Below the pieces are notes generated by a model, which was given only the letters and a program-made list of their open reading frames with translations, searched no databases and had not been told where the DNA came from. A stretch of 64,000 bases of DNA. It comes from an uncultured Lachnospiraceae bacterium. Lineage in GTDB: Bacteria > Bacillota > Clostridia > Lachnospirales > Lachnospiraceae. Positions 1 to 8,149 of the stretch are shown here, one piece after another (position 1 is the stretch's first letter; each line of letters begins with the position of its first letter). The stretch covers positions 186,001 through 250,000 of the forward strand of contig CAJTWM010000002.1 of NCBI GenBank assembly GCA_910579805.1, written 5' to 3'. Position numbers and translations under genes: made by a program.

Positions 1-1
1 T

Positions 2-457
2 ATGACGCATTCTGCAGCTATGGCAGCGGAAATTTTACCGGGAAGAACGGTTTTGGAAGCTTTAAATACAGACTTGGTATGTGACGCGATCAATACGGCT
101 ATGAGAGAATTATTCTTACAGATCGTATATGGACGTACTCAGAGCGCATTCTCTGAAGAGGGTCTTCCGATCGGTGCAGGTCTTGAAGATTTAGGAAAAG
201 GTTTAAGAAGTCAGGTTGGTACGATGTACGGTACATTGAAAAAGGGTCCCCGTTATCTGGAAATGGCAGAAGGTTATGTAACGGGAATCGCTCTTGACGA
301 AAAGGACCAGATCATCGGTTATCAGTTCGTAAGCCTTGGAAAAATGACGGACTTCATCAAAAAAGGCGACGATCCTAACACTGCATATGAAAAGGCAAAA
401 GGCCAGTACGGCCGTGTAGATGATGCGGTTAAGATTATCGATCCGAGGGAAGAATAA
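2..457 (+). CDS. NifU-like iron-sulfur scaffold family protein, 5' truncated by window edge
   Basis: The visible 151 residues resemble the C-terminal two thirds of a NifU-N-like protein that is usually encoded directly before GGGtGRT proteins in clostridia. The first visible ATG (MTHSAAMAAEILPG) is probably internal: in this family an upstream segment with the cysteine-containing part precedes the THSAAMAAE stretch, and the frame is open to the window edge. The second gene follows after 17 bases with its own GGAGG, so the two are probably cotranscribed. A scaffold or iron-sulfur role is inferred from family resemblance only; the putative cluster ligands lie outside the window. Confidence 0.72.
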   Translation: MTHSAAMAAEILPGRTVLEALNTDLVCDAINTAMRELFLQIVYGRTQSAFSEEGLPIGAGLEDLGKGLRSQVGTMYGTLKKGPRYLEMAEGYVTGIALDEKDQIIGYQFVSLGKMTDFIKKGDDPNTAYEKAKGQYGRVDDAVKIIDPREE

Positions 458-474
458 GAAGGAGGACAGAACAA

Positions 475-1485
475 ATGGCATTATTTGAATCATATGAAAG
501 AAGAATTGACAAAATCAATTCTGTACTTAACGGCTATGGAATTTCTTCTATTGAAGAAGCGGAGAAAATTACAAAAGATGCTGGGCTTGATGTTTATGAG
601 CAGGTTAAGAAGATCCAGCCTATCTGTTTTGAAAATGCATGCTGGGCTTATACGGTAGGCGCGGCAATCGCAATCAAAAAGGGATGTAAAAGAGCGGCAG
701 ACGCGGCGGCAGCCATCGGTGAAGGCCTTCAGGCTTTCTGTATTCCGGGTTCCGTTGCAGATCAGCGTAAAGTAGGTCTTGGACACGGTAATCTTGGCAA
801 GATGTTACTGGAAGAAGAAACGGACTGCTTCTGTTTCCTTGCAGGACATGAATCTTTTGCGGCGGCAGAGGGCGCTATCGGTATTGCCGAGAAAGCTAAT
901 AAAGTTCGCCAGAAACCTTTAAGAGTTATTCTTAACGGCCTTGGAAAAGACGCGGCACAGGTTATTTCCCGTATTAACGGATTTACCTTTGTAGAGACGG
1001 AAATGGATTACTATACCGGTGAAGTAAAAGAAATCAGCAGAACCCCTTATTCCGACGGTCTGCGTTCTAAAGTAAACTGCTACGGCGCTAACGATGTAAC
1101 GGAAGGCGTTGCGATCATGCATAAGGAAGGCGTTGACGTATCCATTACGGGTAATTCCACAAACCCGACCAGATTCCAGCATCCGGTAGCAGGTACTTAT
1201 AAAAAAGAATGTGTAGAGCAGGGTAAGAAATATTTCTCAGTAGCAAGCGGCGGCGGTACGGGACGTACCCTTCATCCGGATAACATGGCGGCGGGTCCTG
1301 CTTCTTACGGTATGACCGATACTATGGGACGTATGCATTCCGACGCGCAGTTTGCAGGTTCTTCTTCCGTACCGGCACACGTTGAAATGATGGGACTGAT
1401 CGGTATGGGTAATAACCCGATGGTAGGCGCTACCGTTGCTGTGGCAGTTTCTATCGAGGAAGCTGCTAAAGCAGGTAAATTTTAA
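475..1485 (+). CDS. GGGtGRT family protein
   Basis: This is a 336-residue protein with the eponymous signature near residue 260 (ASGGGTGRTLHPDN) and a conserved C-terminal part (GMTDTMGRMHSDAQFAGSS). The length fits the family. The ATG at 475 is preceded by GGAGG at 461-465. The family is widespread in anaerobic Firmicutes, is encoded next to a NifU-like scaffold protein, and as far as I know has no established biochemical function. The tight linkage to the upstream gene suggests that they work together, possibly in metal or iron-sulfur handling, but nothing in the sequence proves a reaction. A terminator-like hairpin follows at 1521-1578. Confidence 0.9.
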   Translation: MALFESYERRIDKINSVLNGYGISSIEEAEKITKDAGLDVYEQVKKIQPICFENACWAYTVGAAIAIKKGCKRAADAAAAIGEGLQAFCIPGSVADQRKVGLGHGNLGKMLLEEETDCFCFLAGHESFAAAEGAIGIAEKANKVRQKPLRVILNGLGKDAAQVISRINGFTFVETEMDYYTGEVKEISRTPYSDGLRSKVNCYGANDVTEGVAIMHKEGVDVSITGNSTNPTRFQHPVAGTYKKECVEQGKKYFSVASGGGTGRTLHPDNMAAGPASYGMTDTMGRMHSDAQFAGSSSVPAHVEMMGLIGMGNNPMVGATVAVAVSIEEAAKAGKF

Positions 1486-1520
1486 GGGTATCTTATTCGG
1501 AAAAGTGAAATAAGCATATA

Positions 1521-1578
1521 AGAAAGGAGCTGTTGCAAAAGTAAAGGGTCATTTACGAAGGCAGCGGCTTCTTTTATT
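1521..1578 (+). terminator. Probable rho-independent terminator after GGGtGRT gene
   Basis: An imperfect inverted repeat (GGAGCTGTTGC pairing with GCAGCGGCTTC) is followed by TTTTATTT. The stem contains G-T pairs, so strength is moderate. Confidence 0.5.
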
Positions 1579-1617
1579 TGGGAAGAGCTATAACAAACGG
1601 GCAGAGGTATCGAAACA

Positions 1618-2259
1618 TTGTCAGAACAGCATTATTTCAAAAAAGCATTGTCTGATTTTACTTATGATGTGGCCAGCGGCGGTGCGGTCCGCCATTTGAC
1701 GGATGTAGGATATACCGTAAAACAGATTATGGAAAATCTTTCTTATCCGACGCCGTACAAAAGAGTACAAAGGACCGTTTGGGAGCATTTACTGAATACA
1801 GGGGTTATACTTTTGGAAGAACCGGGAACAGGGACTTTGCAGGAAACCGTTACTTATGTAAAAGAATATAATAAATACGGAAAAGCCAGTTTCCGGCGTA
1901 TAACAAAACAACAGGAAAAACCGGAAAATCTTTTATTTAAGGAAGAGCGGTTTGTGGAAAGCAAAGAAAATAAGCTGGATGACTTTTTATTAAAAAAATG
2001 TGCGGAAAATGAAGAAAAATCGTCATATGTTTCCTGCCCTTTCGGGCTTTGCAGCAAAACTTCCCCCATTTCAGAATACTTGGACATTTTATTGGAGGAA
2101 GGACAGAGAGAATATCTGTCAGGACTTCCATGGGAGAGAAGATTGTGCTATCACAGACTGGACCGGCGTATGAGGGAGATTACGGTAAGGCTGTATTCAG
2201 GAGGCGGCTATCATGGATGTTGTTATTTTTTGAAGACGGCAGAAAAAATAGTATTTTGA
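1618..2259 (+). CDS. Conserved hypothetical protein (unknown function)
   Basis: I do not recognise a characterised family for this 213-residue protein. It appears soluble, with no signal peptide or membrane segment. The N-terminal part (DFTYDVASGGAVRHLTDVGYTVKQIMENL) looks helical. A Lys/Glu-rich middle is followed by a conserved-looking C-terminal block rich in Arg, Tyr and Gly (residues about 165-205). The start is a TTG with a modest AGAGGT 10 bases upstream; the next Met, near residue 38, would remove the best-looking N-terminal segment. The gene sits after the GGGtGRT gene but behind a terminator-like hairpin, and ends at a clear terminator of its own. Confidence 0.65.
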   Translation: MSEQHYFKKALSDFTYDVASGGAVRHLTDVGYTVKQIMENLSYPTPYKRVQRTVWEHLLNTGVILLEEPGTGTLQETVTYVKEYNKYGKASFRRITKQQEKPENLLFKEERFVESKENKLDDFLLKKCAENEEKSSYVSCPFGLCSKTSPISEYLDILLEEGQREYLSGLPWERRLCYHRLDRRMREITVRLYSGGGYHGCCYFLKTAEKIVF

Positions 2260-2283
2260 GCAAAAGAGCGACCGGAAAATGAA

Positions 2284-2326
2284 AGCCGGCCTGTAGCTTG
2301 TAATAGAGCGGCAGGCCGGACTTTTT
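2284..2326 (+). terminator. Rho-independent terminator
   Basis: GCCGGCCTG at 2285-2293 pairs with CAGGCCGG at 2312-2319, followed by ACTTTTT. It closes the 1618-2259 gene. Confidence 0.75.
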
Positions 2327-2358
2327 GCATATTATTAGTGATATAAAGTAAAATATAT

Positions 2359-2387
2359 TTGACATTATGCTAATGATGTGATATATC
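2359..2387 (+). promoter_or_regulatory. Sigma-A type promoter for the membrane protein/XRE pair
   Basis: TTGACA at 2359-2364 and TATATC at 2382-2387 are separated by 17 bp. The downstream gene starts 35 bases later with AAGGAGGGAG as ribosome binding site. Confidence 0.65.
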
Positions 2388-2421
2388 TATTGGTAGAGGA
2401 TGTAACAAGGAGGGAGACAGT

Positions 2422-2949
2422 ATGGACAATATGTATTATGTTTTGGGAATGATAGCCGGAATGTTTGCCGCTATTATTGGCGTGGCGGTCAAAAAATATT
2501 TGGATAAGAATAGGAGAGGGAAAGAGAGTTTTGACGAAAGACAGATGCTTGTCAGATTAAAGGGGTATAAAATGAGTTTTTTTACGATGATGCTCTATAA
2601 TATGTTATATGCCTTCTATGACTTACTGGTCGAGGAATCTGTCTTAAGTACGTTTGCAGCCATGATTATGGGTATTTTTTTAGGGGCATTGGTGTTTGCA
2701 GTATATGCGATCTGGAAGGACGCCTATGTAGAACTGCATAGAGGAAGGAAACATTTTTTGTTCCTGTTCGGAGCCTGTGGGCTGCTTAATTTACTGAACG
2801 GTATCAGAACATTGGAAGAAGAGATAAAGAGACCGGAGTGTCAGGATATGCAGGTGTATCTTGTCAACTTCATGGCGGCGGTTTTATTCGGCATAGTTTT
2901 TTTAGTATTTGCACTTAAAGGGCTTACAGAAAAAAAAGATGAGGAGTAA
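2422..2949 (+). CDS. Small integral membrane protein paired with an XRE regulator
   Basis: This 175-residue protein has about four hydrophobic segments (near residues 4-24, 50-70, 75-100 and 145-168) and a charged N-terminal cytoplasmic loop (KKYLDKNRRGKESFDERQ). I do not recognise a family with a known function. The ATG has a strong GGAGGG site. It is followed after 8 bases by a 63-residue XRE-type regulator, a common Firmicute arrangement of a multi-pass membrane protein with a small Cro/CI-like protein. The pair probably forms one transcript from the promoter at 2359-2387. The regulator may control this operon; that is inference. Confidence 0.75.
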   Translation: MDNMYYVLGMIAGMFAAIIGVAVKKYLDKNRRGKESFDERQMLVRLKGYKMSFFTMMLYNMLYAFYDLLVEESVLSTFAAMIMGIFLGALVFAVYAIWKDAYVELHRGRKHFLFLFGACGLLNLLNGIRTLEEEIKRPECQDMQVYLVNFMAAVLFGIVFLVFALKGLTEKKDEE

Positions 2950-2957
2950 CCTGCGGA

Positions 2958-3149
2958 ATGAAGAATTTAAAATTAAAATCCGCAAGAGCGGCAATGGATC
3001 TTTCACAGCAGGAACTGGCGGATCAAATCGGAGTTTCCAGACAGACGATTTCCGCAATTGAAAAAGGCGATTACAATCCAACGATCAAACTTTGTATTGC
3101 TATCTGTAAATGTCTGAATAAAACACTGGATGAGCTTTTTTGGGAGTAA
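2958..3149 (+). CDS. XRE-family helix-turn-helix transcriptional regulator
   Basis: The 63-residue protein is almost entirely an HTH_3 domain: DLSQQELADQIGVSRQTISA covers the recognition helix-turn-helix (residues about 14-33), followed by the typical IEKGDYNPTIKL and CLNKTLDELF. Such short single-domain proteins resemble the YozG/Cro group. The start codon follows the upstream stop by 8 bases and uses a GAGGAG within the end of the preceding gene. It presumably binds DNA as a dimer. Its target is not evident, but its own operon is the simplest candidate. Confidence 0.88.
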   Translation: MKNLKLKSARAAMDLSQQELADQIGVSRQTISAIEKGDYNPTIKLCIAICKCLNKTLDELFWE

Positions 3150-3169
3150 CATTGTCACTTTCTATTTGA

Positions 3170-3190
3170 GCCGCAAAAGCGGCATGGAGG
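3170..3190 (+). promoter_or_regulatory. Stem-loop directly abutting the Shine-Dalgarno
   Basis: GCCGC-AAAA-GCGGC (3170-3183) is a perfect 5-bp hairpin followed at once by ATGGAGG, the ribosome binding site of the SGNH lipoprotein gene. The same arrangement recurs at other genes in this window. Confidence 0.5.
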
Positions 3191-3196
3191 ATTATA

Positions 3197-4516
3197 ATGA
3201 GAAAAGGAAGTATATTTACGATTGCTTTATTGATAACGGCCATGCTTATGACTTTGTGCGGAACGACTTCCTGTGGGAACGGAAAACAGAACGATATAGA
3301 GGCGGCGTCGTCGGATGACGGCTCACAAGACGATGCAGAAAGCCGGGAGAGAAGCGCCGGTGCAGTTTTTGCCTTTCCGGCGACGGACTATGTGGATCAG
3401 AAGGAAATGGAACTTGCCGATTATTGGAAGGGCAGTAACGAGGCTTCGCTTGCAGCGGTCATGAAGAAAGCGGCACAGGGGAAAAAGGTGACCATTGCGG
3501 CAATCGGCGGTTCTATTACACAGGGAACGGTATCCGCGGGAACAGGGGACAGTGAGGTCGAAGAGAAAAAAAGTTACACGGAATATTTCTTTTCATGGTG
3601 GCAGGAAACTTTTCCGGATACGGAATTAGAAACGATCAATGCGGGAATCGGGGCAACGGATTCTTACCTTGGCGTCCACCGGGTAAGGAGGGACGTATTA
3701 GAAGCGGAACCGGATCTGGTGCTTGTAGAATTTGCCGTAAATGACGGGAATACACAATTTTATAAAAAATCTTATGATAATCTGATCAGAACGATTCTGA
3801 AAGCGGAAAATGCTCCGGCAGTCCTGCTCTTTTTTATGGCGCAGACAAACGGGGAGAGCGCGCAGGAAAACCAATCCATCGTTGGATTTTCCTATTCCCT
3901 GCCAATGGTGAGTTACCGGAACGTGATCAAAGAAATGACGGAAACGGGAAAGTACAGTGAAAAGGAATTATCAGGGGATGGGGTGCATCCGTCGGCTCTC
4001 GGCCATGCCATAGCCGGAGAGATCTTATGGAAATATTTGAATTCGGTTTATGCCGATTTAGAAGTGTATGAAGAGCCGGAGAACTTTACGAAAGAAGCGG
4101 TAACGAAAGAATGCTATTCCGGTGCTGAAATTTTGAACGCCGAAAAGACCGTGCCGGAATTTATCAAGAATTTTGAAGAGGATACGGTTTTTCCGGCATT
4201 TCCGAAAGGCTGGAGCTGTGAAGAAGAGGGAGAGATCAGGTTTAAGGTTTCTTTCGCCAATTTAGGGATTCTCTATTATTGCCAGACGGACGGGAAAGGC
4301 GGGCAGTATGAAGTCTATGTGGACGGCGAACCGGCAGGCGTACTGGACGCCGATTTTAAGGGCGGTTGGGGAAATTATGCCAAAGCGCAGGAATGCTATA
4401 CTTCAGATCGGGTTTCGGAACATGAAGTAACGATCAAAAGAAAAGAAGATTCCACGGGCGGGATGTTTTCCCTGCTGGGACTGCTGGTATCCGGCGGAAC
4501 AGGGAAAGGATCATGA
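3197..4516 (+). CDS. SGNH/GDSL-type hydrolase, predicted lipoprotein
   Basis: The 439-residue protein starts with a signal peptide and a likely lipobox cysteine (GTTSC, Cys26), then an acidic linker. The SGNH hydrolase blocks are in order: AAIGGSITQG with nucleophile Ser106 (block I), an Asn-containing block near FAVNDGN, and GDGVHPSALGH with the Asp/His pair (block V, about residues 254-258). A C-terminal beta-rich part of about 140 residues looks like an accessory or carbohydrate-binding module. It is likely an extracytoplasmic esterase acting on acylated glycans; the substrate is unknown. Start is supported by GGAGG six bases upstream. It ends 3 bp from the convergent AraC gene. The GH31 and AraC neighbours suggest a glycan-related locus. 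Confidence 0.8.
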   Translation: MRKGSIFTIALLITAMLMTLCGTTSCGNGKQNDIEAASSDDGSQDDAESRERSAGAVFAFPATDYVDQKEMELADYWKGSNEASLAAVMKKAAQGKKVTIAAIGGSITQGTVSAGTGDSEVEEKKSYTEYFFSWWQETFPDTELETINAGIGATDSYLGVHRVRRDVLEAEPDLVLVEFAVNDGNTQFYKKSYDNLIRTILKAENAPAVLLFFMAQTNGESAQENQSIVGFSYSLPMVSYRNVIKEMTETGKYSEKELSGDGVHPSALGHAIAGEILWKYLNSVYADLEVYEEPENFTKEAVTKECYSGAEILNAEKTVPEFIKNFEEDTVFPAFPKGWSCEEEGEIRFKVSFANLGILYYCQTDGKGGQYEVYVDGEPAGVLDADFKGGWGNYAKAQECYTSDRVSEHEVTIKRKEDSTGGMFSLLGLLVSGGTGKGS

Positions 4517-4519
4517 GGT

Positions 4520-5410
4520 TTATTTGCCTTTTCGGAATGCCAGCGGGGTGATATGAAATTCCTCTTTAAATTTTTTCGTAAAATAAGCCGAATCAGAAAA
4601 ACCGACTGCCATAGCGATATCGGTCACCGATAAAGCGCTTTCTTTTAACAGGACCAAGGCATGGTCGAAGCGCACCCGGTTGACGTATTTGGAAAATTCC
4701 GTGCCGACGGCAGCTTTGAAGATCCTTAAAAAATGATATTCACTATAACCGGCTATCTGTGCAGTTTCTTTTGCGCTGATATGCCGGTTATAATTTTCCC
4801 CGATAAAATCGATGGCAGCTTTCACGGAAGCATTCCTCTTGGAAAAATTACGGCTGGCCGATACGGAAGCAGAAGGTAAGAGCAAATACAATAAGTACAA
4901 TATTTTTGATTTGATCAGTATTTTATAATAAGGCGTTTTCTCATGGTACAGGGAAAAGATCTCTTCAAAAGATTTCTTAAGTTCAGGATAGCAGATGAAA
5001 TCAGGGCGCAGGATATTGATAAACTGTTTTTCTTTTTGGACGAGGGGGCCGACAGCTTCCGTAAAAATATCGTCCGCCGTCTTGCCCGCTAAAAGATCCA
5101 GATGAAAAAGGACGGCACGGCAGTTAAAGTCCATGCTTTCATATCGAAAGAATCCATGGACTTCGTCTTTATTTACGATAACGATATCTCCTTCGGAAAC
5201 GATATGCGTTTCGAAATTGACGCTGACTTCGGCTTTTCCGCTCATGACCAGATTTATTTCAATCTCGGGATGCCAGTGAAGGTTGACTGCAGGATAATTT
5301 GCGTACAGCCAGTTGTCATAGCAGGCGCACGGGAAAAGAGAAGAACCGTGGGAAATATTTTCTTTTGCAATATTGTTGTGGGAGGCAGCCGCCTGTATAT
5401 ATGTTTTCAT
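4520..5410 (-). CDS. AraC-family transcriptional regulator
   Basis: The 296-residue protein has an N-terminal cupin-like ligand domain (HWHPEIEINLVMSG, residues about 46-60) and a C-terminal AraC/XylS double helix-turn-helix (residues about 195-295, with ISAKETAQIAGYSEYHFLRI and ALSVTDIAMAVGFSDSAYFT). Such regulators typically sense sugars. It is divergent from the GH31 gene, with a 411-bp gap between them that also holds a palindromic repeat, so control of the glycosidase is plausible. No clear Shine-Dalgarno precedes the annotated ATG, so the start is less certain. Confidence 0.87.
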   Translation of the reverse strand: MKTYIQAAASHNNIAKENISHGSSLFPCACYDNWLYANYPAVNLHWHPEIEINLVMSGKAEVSVNFETHIVSEGDIVIVNKDEVHGFFRYESMDFNCRAVLFHLDLLAGKTADDIFTEAVGPLVQKEKQFINILRPDFICYPELKKSFEEIFSLYHEKTPYYKILIKSKILYLLYLLLPSASVSASRNFSKRNASVKAAIDFIGENYNRHISAKETAQIAGYSEYHFLRIFKAAVGTEFSKYVNRVRFDHALVLLKESALSVTDIAMAVGFSDSAYFTKKFKEEFHITPLAFRKGK

Positions 5411-5515
5411 AAGCTTATGATAGCGGAAAAAGATAAAAACCGCAATATAATTATAATTTTAAGCATAATAACAAAAGAAATTTATGGAAAATAATATAAT
5501 AATCTAAATATATCT

Positions 5516-5688
5516 TAGAGCGCGTTTGAAAATTGCTTTCCCCGGGGTGTGCGTCACAGTTTGTGGGAGATTTGTGCCAAATTTAAGAGGCGTAGCGGGC
5601 TACGTTGATTAAATTTGGCGCAAATATCGCGCAAAGTGGGGTGTGCAGATCGGGGGAATGAATTTTCAAACAAGTTCTAGAGCGCGTT
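5516..5688. repeat. Palindromic intergenic element (MITE/REP-like)
   Basis: This is the notable content of the 411-bp gap between the AraC gene and the GH31 start. It has imperfect terminal inverted repeats (GTTTGAAAATT at 5524-5534, AATTTTCAAAC at 5661-5671, each flanked by TTCCCC/GGGGAA), a long inner stem (TTTGTGCCAAATTTA at 5571-5585 with TAAATTTGGCGCAAA at 5610-5624) and a central perfect hairpin (CGTAGC-GG-GCTACG, 5591-5604). The 11-mer TAGAGCGCGTT occurs as a direct repeat at 5516-5526 and 5678-5688. No ORF is supported inside. It could be a non-autonomous mobile element or a structured RNA. Confidence 0.6.
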
Positions 5689-5821
5689 AAAGAAATGCGC
5701 CGGAGCAACGAAGGCTACATATAAAAGACAGGGGTCATGGGAGAAGAAAATGGCCGGGTAATGAAACGTTACAAAGCCGTTTTCCGGATTGATAGGAAAA
5801 GAAAAGGAGAAGCAGGTCGAT

Positions 5822-8095
5822 ATGGACGAGAAGTTAAAAGTAACTGCGAACGGGCAGGTTATCACCGTTTCAGACCAAACGGAAGAAAAGCACATAGAAA
5901 TCATCAATACGGGGCTGTTACGCATTTATAAGAAGAAAAACAGTGAACAGCTTGTTAAACTACATTATGAGAGGGAGCAGATCAATATTATCACGCAGGA
6001 AACGAACGAAGGGATTTACATTTTGTTCCATGATTACAGGATCCGTGTAAAGGATGGGCTTCATATAAGCATTGAGAAAAACGGAAAAGAATATTTTAAA
6101 GAGTATGACGGGGATGCTGTCATTTACGAAATGAAAAAGGATTTTTCCTTGGCGGAACTGGAGGGACATAAAAGAGAAGAAACGGAGGTAGATTTTAAGA
6201 CGCAGATCAACATTGCGCTGTTTGATAAAGAAGACAAGATCTACGGGTTAGGAGACAAGGCAGCCCAATTAAACAGAAGGGACTATGAGTATGTTTCATG
6301 GAATACGGATGATCCGACTGCCCATAACGAAACTTATAGGTCACTTTATAAATCAATTAATTATCTGCTCGTCAATCATCATGGCAGCGAGTATTACGGA
6401 CTTTTTTACCCGTCATCTTATAAATGCATTTTTAACCTTGGAAAGTACAGCGACCGTTTTATGTATATCGGAAGTGAAAAAGGGGAGTACGATTATTTCC
6501 TCATGCTCGGCGAAGATCCGGCACAGATCACAAAGAGATATGTATCCCTCGTAGGAAATACTTTATTTGTGCCGCGTAAGATGTTGGGATATCATCAGTC
6601 AAGATGGTCTTATAATGCGGAAGAAATGGAAGAGATCAGAGAGAAATTCAAAGAATATGATCTTCCGATAGATTATATCCATATGGATATTGATTATATG
6701 GACGCTTATAAAGTCTATACCGTAAAGAAATCGGAATTTCCGGATCTGAAAAGCACGGCGGAAAGGTTTGAAAAAGACGGCATCGGGCTGATTACGATCC
6801 TTGATCCGGGTGTGAAAGTGGAGGACGGATATGAAGTTTACGATCATCTGAAAGAAATGGGCGGATTTGCCACTTATCAGGGGGAGCAGTATATCAATCA
6901 GGTATGGCCCGGAGATTCCAAATATCCGAATTATTTTGACGAAAAGACCGCCGGTTATATCACGCAGATCACCAAAGACTTTATCGCGGAAAACAAAGTC
7001 GGCGGAATCTGGTGCGATATGAACGAACCTGCGTCTTTTAACGGGCCGCTGCCGGATCAGGTAGCATTTATGGGGGAAGACGGGGTACATTACCATGACG
7101 AGGTACATAATCTTTACGGGGAGTATATGACGAGGGCCGTTGCAAAGGCTTTTGAAGAGGAAAATAAAAGGCCGGCGGTGATCACCCGCGCTGCGTTTGC
7201 CACTACAAGCGCCTTTTCCACCACATGGAACGGGGATAATCAGTCGCTATGGGCGCATTTGGAAGGCTCCCTTGCACAGGTCATGACTATGAATCTTTGT
7301 AATTTTGCCGTAAACGGCGTGGATATCGGAGGATTCGGAAATGAAACGACAAAAGAACTGCTGGTCCGCTGGGTAGAAGCCAATCTGTTTTCCCTGTTTT
7401 TGAGAAATCATGCGGCCATGAATACCAGATTGCAGGAACCGTATGCTTTTGATGAGGAGACCCTCCGGATCTATAGGAAAATGTTAAAGCTCCGCTACGA
7501 GTTTATCCCATATCTTTATGACGCATTGGAAAAGGCGCACCGCACGGGCATTCCGGTACAACGCCCTCTGTTTTTTGATTATCCGTCGGATGAGGAGACA
7601 AAACAGATCAATGACGAGGTGTTGATTGGAGACAGCCTTCTTTTTGCGCCGGTCGTCAGACAGGGAGAGACAAAGAGGATGGTATATCTGCCTCAGGGAA
7701 CATGGATCGATTATTTCACAAAGAAAGAATATGAGGGGGAACAGACGTATCTGATCGATATGCCTCTTGACAGCACAGGGATCTTTATAAAGGCAGGTTC
7801 CGTCATCCCGCTGTACAAAAATTTGCTCCATATTGAAAAGGAAAAATTGGATACCCTCTATCTCTATATTGAAAAAGGCGGGAACGGGGAATATATCCAC
7901 TATGAAGACGACGGGGAAAGTCTGGATTATCAAAAAGGGATTTATAACCGTTATAAGATCACCAGAACGTCAAAGGAGATTGCATTTGAAACGCTGGAAG
8001 AAAACTATGTGTCAAATTACAAAGAGATCGTGCTTCTTTACGGTGACAGGGAATTAAAAAGACCTTTCTGTACAGAATTTGTTTGCGAATTGTGA
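5822..8095 (+). CDS. Glycoside hydrolase family 31 alpha-glucosidase-type enzyme
   Basis: A 757-residue GH31 enzyme with an N-terminal beta-sandwich (to about residue 240), the catalytic (beta/alpha)8 barrel and C-terminal beta domains. The catalytic nucleophile Asp399 lies in GGIWCDMNEPASF and the acid/base Asp472 in TWNGDNQS. GH31 members hydrolyse alpha-glucosides or alpha-xylosides; the precise substrate cannot be read here. No signal peptide is present, so it is probably cytosolic. I chose the ATG at 5822 because AAGGAG lies at 5804-5809; an in-frame ATG at 5789 has no ribosome binding site. The divergent AraC regulator is the likely controller. A strong terminator follows. Confidence 0.93.
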   Translation: MDEKLKVTANGQVITVSDQTEEKHIEIINTGLLRIYKKKNSEQLVKLHYEREQINIITQETNEGIYILFHDYRIRVKDGLHISIEKNGKEYFKEYDGDAVIYEMKKDFSLAELEGHKREETEVDFKTQINIALFDKEDKIYGLGDKAAQLNRRDYEYVSWNTDDPTAHNETYRSLYKSINYLLVNHHGSEYYGLFYPSSYKCIFNLGKYSDRFMYIGSEKGEYDYFLMLGEDPAQITKRYVSLVGNTLFVPRKMLGYHQSRWSYNAEEMEEIREKFKEYDLPIDYIHMDIDYMDAYKVYTVKKSEFPDLKSTAERFEKDGIGLITILDPGVKVEDGYEVYDHLKEMGGFATYQGEQYINQVWPGDSKYPNYFDEKTAGYITQITKDFIAENKVGGIWCDMNEPASFNGPLPDQVAFMGEDGVHYHDEVHNLYGEYMTRAVAKAFEEENKRPAVITRAAFATTSAFSTTWNGDNQSLWAHLEGSLAQVMTMNLCNFAVNGVDIGGFGNETTKELLVRWVEANLFSLFLRNHAAMNTRLQEPYAFDEETLRIYRKMLKLRYEFIPYLYDALEKAHRTGIPVQRPLFFDYPSDEETKQINDEVLIGDSLLFAPVVRQGETKRMVYLPQGTWIDYFTKKEYEGEQTYLIDMPLDSTGIFIKAGSVIPLYKNLLHIEKEKLDTLYLYIEKGGNGEYIHYEDDGESLDYQKGIYNRYKITRTSKEIAFETLEENYVSNYKEIVLLYGDRELKRPFCTEFVCEL

Positions 8096-8110
8096 TCCGG
8101 AAAAAGAAAA

Positions 8111-8149
8111 CGGCAGGGAATTTGGAATCGGCTCCCTGCCGTTTTTTTT
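8111..8149. terminator. Rho-independent terminator shared by convergent genes
   Basis: CGGCAGGGA (8111-8119) pairs with TCCCTGCCG (8133-8141), flanked by AAAA on the left and eight T on the right, so it can serve both the GH31 gene and the minus-strand lipoprotein gene whose stop lies at 8148. Confidence 0.85.

Noticed and set aside
5102..5494. Plus-strand ORF of 130 codons opposite the AraC gene
   Set aside because: It is antisense to a clear AraC reading frame and resembles no protein.
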